A DNA stretch of 64,000 nt from Planomicrobium sp. Y74. Its GTDB lineage: Bacteria > Bacillota > Bacilli > Bacillales_A > Planococcaceae. The translations under genes were made by a program, and so were the position numbers. The stretch spans positions 1 through 64,000 of the forward strand of contig NZ_RCWH01000009.1 of assembly GCF_003668635.1 (NCBI RefSeq), given 5' to 3'. The notes under the pieces were generated by a model that was not told the DNA's origin, searched no databases, and saw only the letters and a program-made list of their open reading frames with translations. Shown here in pieces: positions 61,072 to 64,000 of the stretch (position 1 is the stretch's first letter; each line of letters starts with the position of its first letter).

Positions 61072-62454
61072 ATGCCAATAAACTCATTTGAAAATTATCC
61101 AATGTCGTGGAAACCGACAGTGAGCCGAAAAGAACGGCCAATATACCTGGCATTGGCGAAGCAGCTGGAAGATGACATTAAAGAAGGTCATTTGCTGCCT
61201 GGCACAAAACTGCCACCGCAACGCGAGTTAGCAGATTATTTAGAAGTGAACTTAAGCACAATATCGAAAGCATTTAAAGTAGCTGAGTTAAAAGGGCTCA
61301 TCAGTGCAACGGTCGGTAGCGGCACGTATGTTTCCTATGATGCTGTTTCCAATGCCTATTTGCTTGCGGAAGAAAAACCGAAACATTTGATTGAAATGGG
61401 TGCCATGTTAACGGACCGGGTATCCTATAGACCATTATTCGAGTTGATGCAAGAAATGCTGCAGGAGTCGGATTATGCCAGATGGTTCGACTACAGTCGG
61501 CCTGGCGATACGGTTTGGCAAAAAGATGCAGGCGTTAAACTGATGGAGTTTGCAAGTGTCAAAACGAAAAAGGAACATATTTTAATGGCAAATGGCGGAC
61601 AAAATGCCATTACCGCAACCCTTGCGGGACTTTGCCAGCATGGCGATCGGATCGGAGTCGATCACCATACTTATCCGGGATTGAAGACAGCTGCCGCAAT
61701 GCTGGGCATCCAGCTTGTTCCGATTCGGTCGGAAGGAGATGAAATGAGTCCGGAAGCTCTTTTATATGCGTGCAAAAATGAAAACATCAAAGGATTATAC
61801 CTGATTCCGGATTACCAGAATCCATTGACGTATACAATGAGTGTCGAGACCCGCAAAGCGATTGCCGAGATTGCGATACAGCATGATTTATTCATTATCG
61901 AGAATGGAATGTTTCATCTGCTTATGGACGAAGTACTGCCGGCCATAGCGTCATATGCTCCTGAGCAGACAATCTATGTTGTTAGTTTATCAAAATCACT
62001 GGCGCCGGGGCTACGGCTTGCTTACGTGGCCGTTCCTTTAAAATTCCTGGAACCGGTCCGGAAAGCTCTCTATAACTTAAACATCTCCGTGTCGCCACTA
62101 TTTGCAGAGTTGGCAGCACGGGCCATTGTGTCGAAGCAGTTCGAACAGGTGGTTGCTCTCCATAAAGAGGAAACGAAAGCCCGCAATCAATTAGTGAACC
62201 ATTATTTAGGTGAGGAGAACTGTTTAGGCAAAGCCACAGGGATTTTTCGATGGTTACATTTGCCGAGTGCATATACAGGCGACCAATTTGAGAAGCTTGC
62301 TGCAGTCCAAGGGGTACAAGTTTATAGTGGCGGGCGTTTTGCAGTAGGAAATGTTGCTCCGGCAAATACTGTACGCTTAGCCATTTGCACGCCAGAAACG
62401 AGAGCGGAACTGGAGAGAGCTCTCTTAATCTTAAAAAAATTGCTGAATGTTTAA
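61072..62454 (+). CDS. MocR-family GntR/aminotransferase-like regulator
   Basis: 460 residues from the ATG at 61072. Winged helix of the GntR type at about 20-85 (LPPQRELADYLEVNLSTISK), then an aminotransferase fold-type-I domain. The PLP-binding Lys is in VVSLSKSLAPGLRLAY. The place where relatives show EDD-Y reads IIENGMF, so the Asp that contacts the PLP ring nitrogen appears to be missing. MocR proteins sense PLP or amino-compounds and control a neighbour, here most likely the EamA exporter downstream. Confidence 0.87.
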   Translation: MPINSFENYPMSWKPTVSRKERPIYLALAKQLEDDIKEGHLLPGTKLPPQRELADYLEVNLSTISKAFKVAELKGLISATVGSGTYVSYDAVSNAYLLAEEKPKHLIEMGAMLTDRVSYRPLFELMQEMLQESDYARWFDYSRPGDTVWQKDAGVKLMEFASVKTKKEHILMANGGQNAITATLAGLCQHGDRIGVDHHTYPGLKTAAAMLGIQLVPIRSEGDEMSPEALLYACKNENIKGLYLIPDYQNPLTYTMSVETRKAIAEIAIQHDLFIIENGMFHLLMDEVLPAIASYAPEQTIYVVSLSKSLAPGLRLAYVAVPLKFLEPVRKALYNLNISVSPLFAELAARAIVSKQFEQVVALHKEETKARNQLVNHYLGEENCLGKATGIFRWLHLPSAYTGDQFEKLAAVQGVQVYSGGRFAVGNVAPANTVRLAICTPETRAELERALLILKKLLNV

Positions 62455-62471
62455 AAATACGATTTATTTAT

Positions 62472-62485
62472 ATACAACATTGTAT
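62472..62485. promoter_or_regulatory. Short ATACAA palindrome next to O2
   Basis: ATACAA, CA, TTGTAT. It shares the ACAA/TTGT half-site words with O1 and O2 and directly precedes O2. Confidence 0.45.
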
Positions 62486-62486
62486 G

Positions 62487-62510
62487 CCACACAATTATAT
62501 TATTGTGTGG
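62487..62510 (+). promoter_or_regulatory. MocR operator candidate O2, also terminator-like
   Basis: CCACACAAT, six bases TATATT, ATTGTGTGG: perfect 9-6-9, followed by CTTTTTTG. It matches O1 apart from one base per arm and the centre. It may act as terminator of the mocR gene and as operator for the exporter gene. Confidence 0.65.
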
Positions 62511-62596
62511 CTTTTTTGTGCGTGCTACGCTAATAGAAATTTAGTCGAAGGATATTAAAAACTCTTCATAGAAAAAGAATGAATGGAGGACCACTT

Positions 62597-63535
62597 GTGA
62601 ATCAAAGACAATTATTACTAACTTACGGTTCAGTATTTTTAGTCACTGCTATTTGGGGACTTAACATGGTAATCATTAAAGTATTGGTGGAAGATTTGCC
62701 GCCTCAAACCATGACGGCATTCCGGATTATGATGGCGGGGGTTACAGCACTTATCATCATCGTGCTCGGAAAATCATTTCGCCGTTTATCAAAAAGGGAA
62801 TGGATTTATACACTGCTTGGGATGTTGTTCGGAGTCGTCCTCCATCATCTGCTGATAGCCGTCGGGTTAACTATGATCGATGCTTCGAACGCTTCCTTAA
62901 TCCTTGCCTTAGTGCCATTGACAACCGCCATACTTGCGGTCCTTTTTCTAGGAGAACAGTTAACTAAATTACGGATCATTGGTTTTATCCTGGCCTTAAT
63001 CGGTGTCTTTTTTATTCAGGGCGGCTCATTCGGTGATATGCAGCTCTCTCAAGGAGAATTGCTTTTGTTTATTGCCGTGTTGGTCCAAGCGATTAGTTTT
63101 ATTTTCGTGAAAAAGGCAACAGCCACGATGGATTCCAAACAGATCACCACCATCATGTACCTCGTCGGCTCGATTGGTTTATTGATTATTAGTTTAATCA
63201 CCGAGCCTGAGGGACTCAGGCAGATGACATCAGCTTCTCCTTTTACTTATTTTTTATTTATCGTATCTGGAGTTGTGGCAACGGGAGTAGGATATATAGT
63301 TTTTAATGCAGCCATAGAGAAAATCGGGGCAGGGCAAACGGCCATATTCAATAACTTTGTTCCATTTTTTGGCCTTGTGTTTTCTGCTCTTTTTTTAAGT
63401 GAAACCATTACAATACCTCAATTAATCGGATTTGTATTTATTGTATCTGGTGTTCTATTCGGTACAGGCTATATTGAACGAGTATGGGTGAATAGACGAA
63501 GACAGATTCATCATACAGAAAAGAGTGTAGGGTAA
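62597..63535 (+). CDS. EamA/DMT-family exporter
   Basis: 312 residues from a GTG at 62597, six bases after GGAGGA; an ATG at 62579 is an alternative. Ten membrane segments in two EamA halves (about 5-135 and 150-295), with the first-half signature FLVTAIWGLNMVIIKVLV. These carriers export amino acids or other small metabolites. Preceded by the MocR regulator and its operator-like palindrome, so expression is probably MocR-controlled. Confidence 0.88.
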   Translation: MNQRQLLLTYGSVFLVTAIWGLNMVIIKVLVEDLPPQTMTAFRIMMAGVTALIIIVLGKSFRRLSKREWIYTLLGMLFGVVLHHLLIAVGLTMIDASNASLILALVPLTTAILAVLFLGEQLTKLRIIGFILALIGVFFIQGGSFGDMQLSQGELLLFIAVLVQAISFIFVKKATATMDSKQITTIMYLVGSIGLLIISLITEPEGLRQMTSASPFTYFLFIVSGVVATGVGYIVFNAAIEKIGAGQTAIFNNFVPFFGLVFSALFLSETITIPQLIGFVFIVSGVLFGTGYIERVWVNRRRQIHHTEKSVG

Positions 63536-63600
63536 CTACGATTATTGAAAAAGTCCTTCCTTTAGAAAACTAACAAGTACTCCCTCAACATGCTGCAACG

Positions 63601-63633
63601 AAAAACGCCATTCTATACGAATAGGCGTTTTTA
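63601..63633 (+). terminator. Terminator of the exporter gene
   Basis: AAAAACGCC and GGCGTTTTT pair around ATTCTATACGAATA, with T-rich sequence after. Confidence 0.85.
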
Positions 63634-63721
63634 TATATTTACAAGAAAAAGAGATAACCGTTTTTTTTATTTCTAAAAGACATCAAGTTATCAAATTATA
63701 TTTATAAAATTATAATCATTA

Positions 63722-63750
63722 AGTTTACATATCACCAGATTATCAGAAGT
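63722..63750 (-). other. dif-like XerC/XerD site S7
   Basis: AGTTTACATAT, centre CACCAGA (7 bp), TTATCAGAAGT. Left arm at consensus, right arm 10 of 11. It faces the exporter gene's 3' end; a hairpin follows 19 bases later. Confidence 0.55.
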
Positions 63751-63768
63751 AGGAGTTATTCTAATAGC

Positions 63769-63823
63769 AAAAGACAAAGGGGAAAAGCAATGCTGATCAG
63801 CGTACTTTTCCTCTTTTGTCTGT
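63769..63823 (+). terminator. Hairpin between S7 and P6
   Basis: AAAAGACAAAGGGGAAAAG pairs with CTTTTCCTCTTTTGTCT, leading directly into P6. Confidence 0.6.
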
Positions 63824-63847
63824 TTAAGTTTACTTTTACGAACGCTT
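63814..63847 (+). other. 34-bp loxP-format site P6 (half-degenerate)
   Basis: Left arm TTTTGTCTGTTTA (poor), centre AGTTTACT, right arm TTTACGAACGCTT (12 of 13 to the family). The next gene would lie beyond the window. Apart from these sites I see nothing in 63634-64000. Confidence 0.5.
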
Positions 63848-64000
63848 AAAAACTTTTTCTCTAATTAGTTCCATAAACAGGATTTTCAAATCAGTTGGCG
63901 AACTAAGGGTAGGGGAATCTGTATAGCTACATACTACTTAACTGAGAAAAGAAGAATCGTTCGCAAGAACTTTAAACATACTATATGGAGAAGGTTATTG

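Noticed and set aside
1-64000. CRISPR arrays, rRNA and tRNA genes
   Set aside because: I found no regularly spaced repeats of CRISPR type and no recognisable rRNA or tRNA sequence, consistent with a plasmid.

Overview
The window reads as a large mosaic plasmid, or a plasmid-derived region, of a low-to-moderate-GC Gram-positive bacterium of the Bacillales. Planococcaceae is my best guess. The signs are strong AGGAGG-type ribosome binding sites, GTG and TTG starts, S-layer-homology (SLH) proteins, and genes resembling Bacillus ysnE, mntR/mntABC, yugE (DUF1871) and mpsC. The plasmid reading rests on a ParA ATPase, a ribbon-helix-helix partner, AT-rich palindromes, a primase-type replication protein, a replication-relaxation protein and several tyrosine recombinases in one stretch.

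Layout. 0-6.7 kb: small metabolic and detoxification genes, several broken (frameshifted mpsC-like gene, GNAT genes, AhpD-like/Lrp pair, Nudix, histidine phosphatase, DUF1871, phosphotransferase). 7-16 kb: replication and partition core (parA, RHH protein, palindromes, primase-type rep, a degenerate tyrosine recombinase, replication-relaxation protein, MerR-like protein, a small repeat family, two membrane/Cys-rich proteins). 16-26 kb: accessory genes of defence or stability type, namely an orphan zinc/coiled-coil protein, a HigBA-like toxin-antitoxin operon with an RHH and an AbrB protein, a nuclease-like/HNH-like/AbiTii-like trio, and much decayed DNA. 26-34.6 kb: a broken integrase, LysR plus homocysteine methyltransferase, a DNA-binding pair, an intact XerC/D-like recombinase and an XRE/ImmA pair whose metallopeptidase is frameshifted. 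34.8-38 kb: two SLH-anchored exoenzymes (amidase, subtilisin). 39-50.4 kb: a LuxR-type sensor-regulator and a complete Gram-positive Tad/Flp pilus locus. 51-53 kb: alkaline phosphatase and a lipoprotein. 53.6-64 kb: YibE/F, HAD phosphatase, Mn ABC transporter with MntR, MocR regulator with EamA exporter.

The most striking signal is not a gene. At least seven dif-like XerC/XerD sites (two 11-bp arms around a 6-7 bp centre) lie between cargo blocks at 1429, 3841, 38479, 53441, 56381, 57067 and 63722. Nearly all sit just past the 3' end of a gene, with the XerD-like arm facing that gene and in most cases a hairpin close by on the other side. A second, unrelated family of 34-bp palindromes with the 13-8-13 layout of loxP (6821, 50854, 60950, 63814) lies just upstream of genes and just after hairpins. 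Together with intact and decayed tyrosine recombinases, this suggests a plasmid assembled from exchangeable modules by site-specific recombination. That is an inference; the sites themselves are seen directly.
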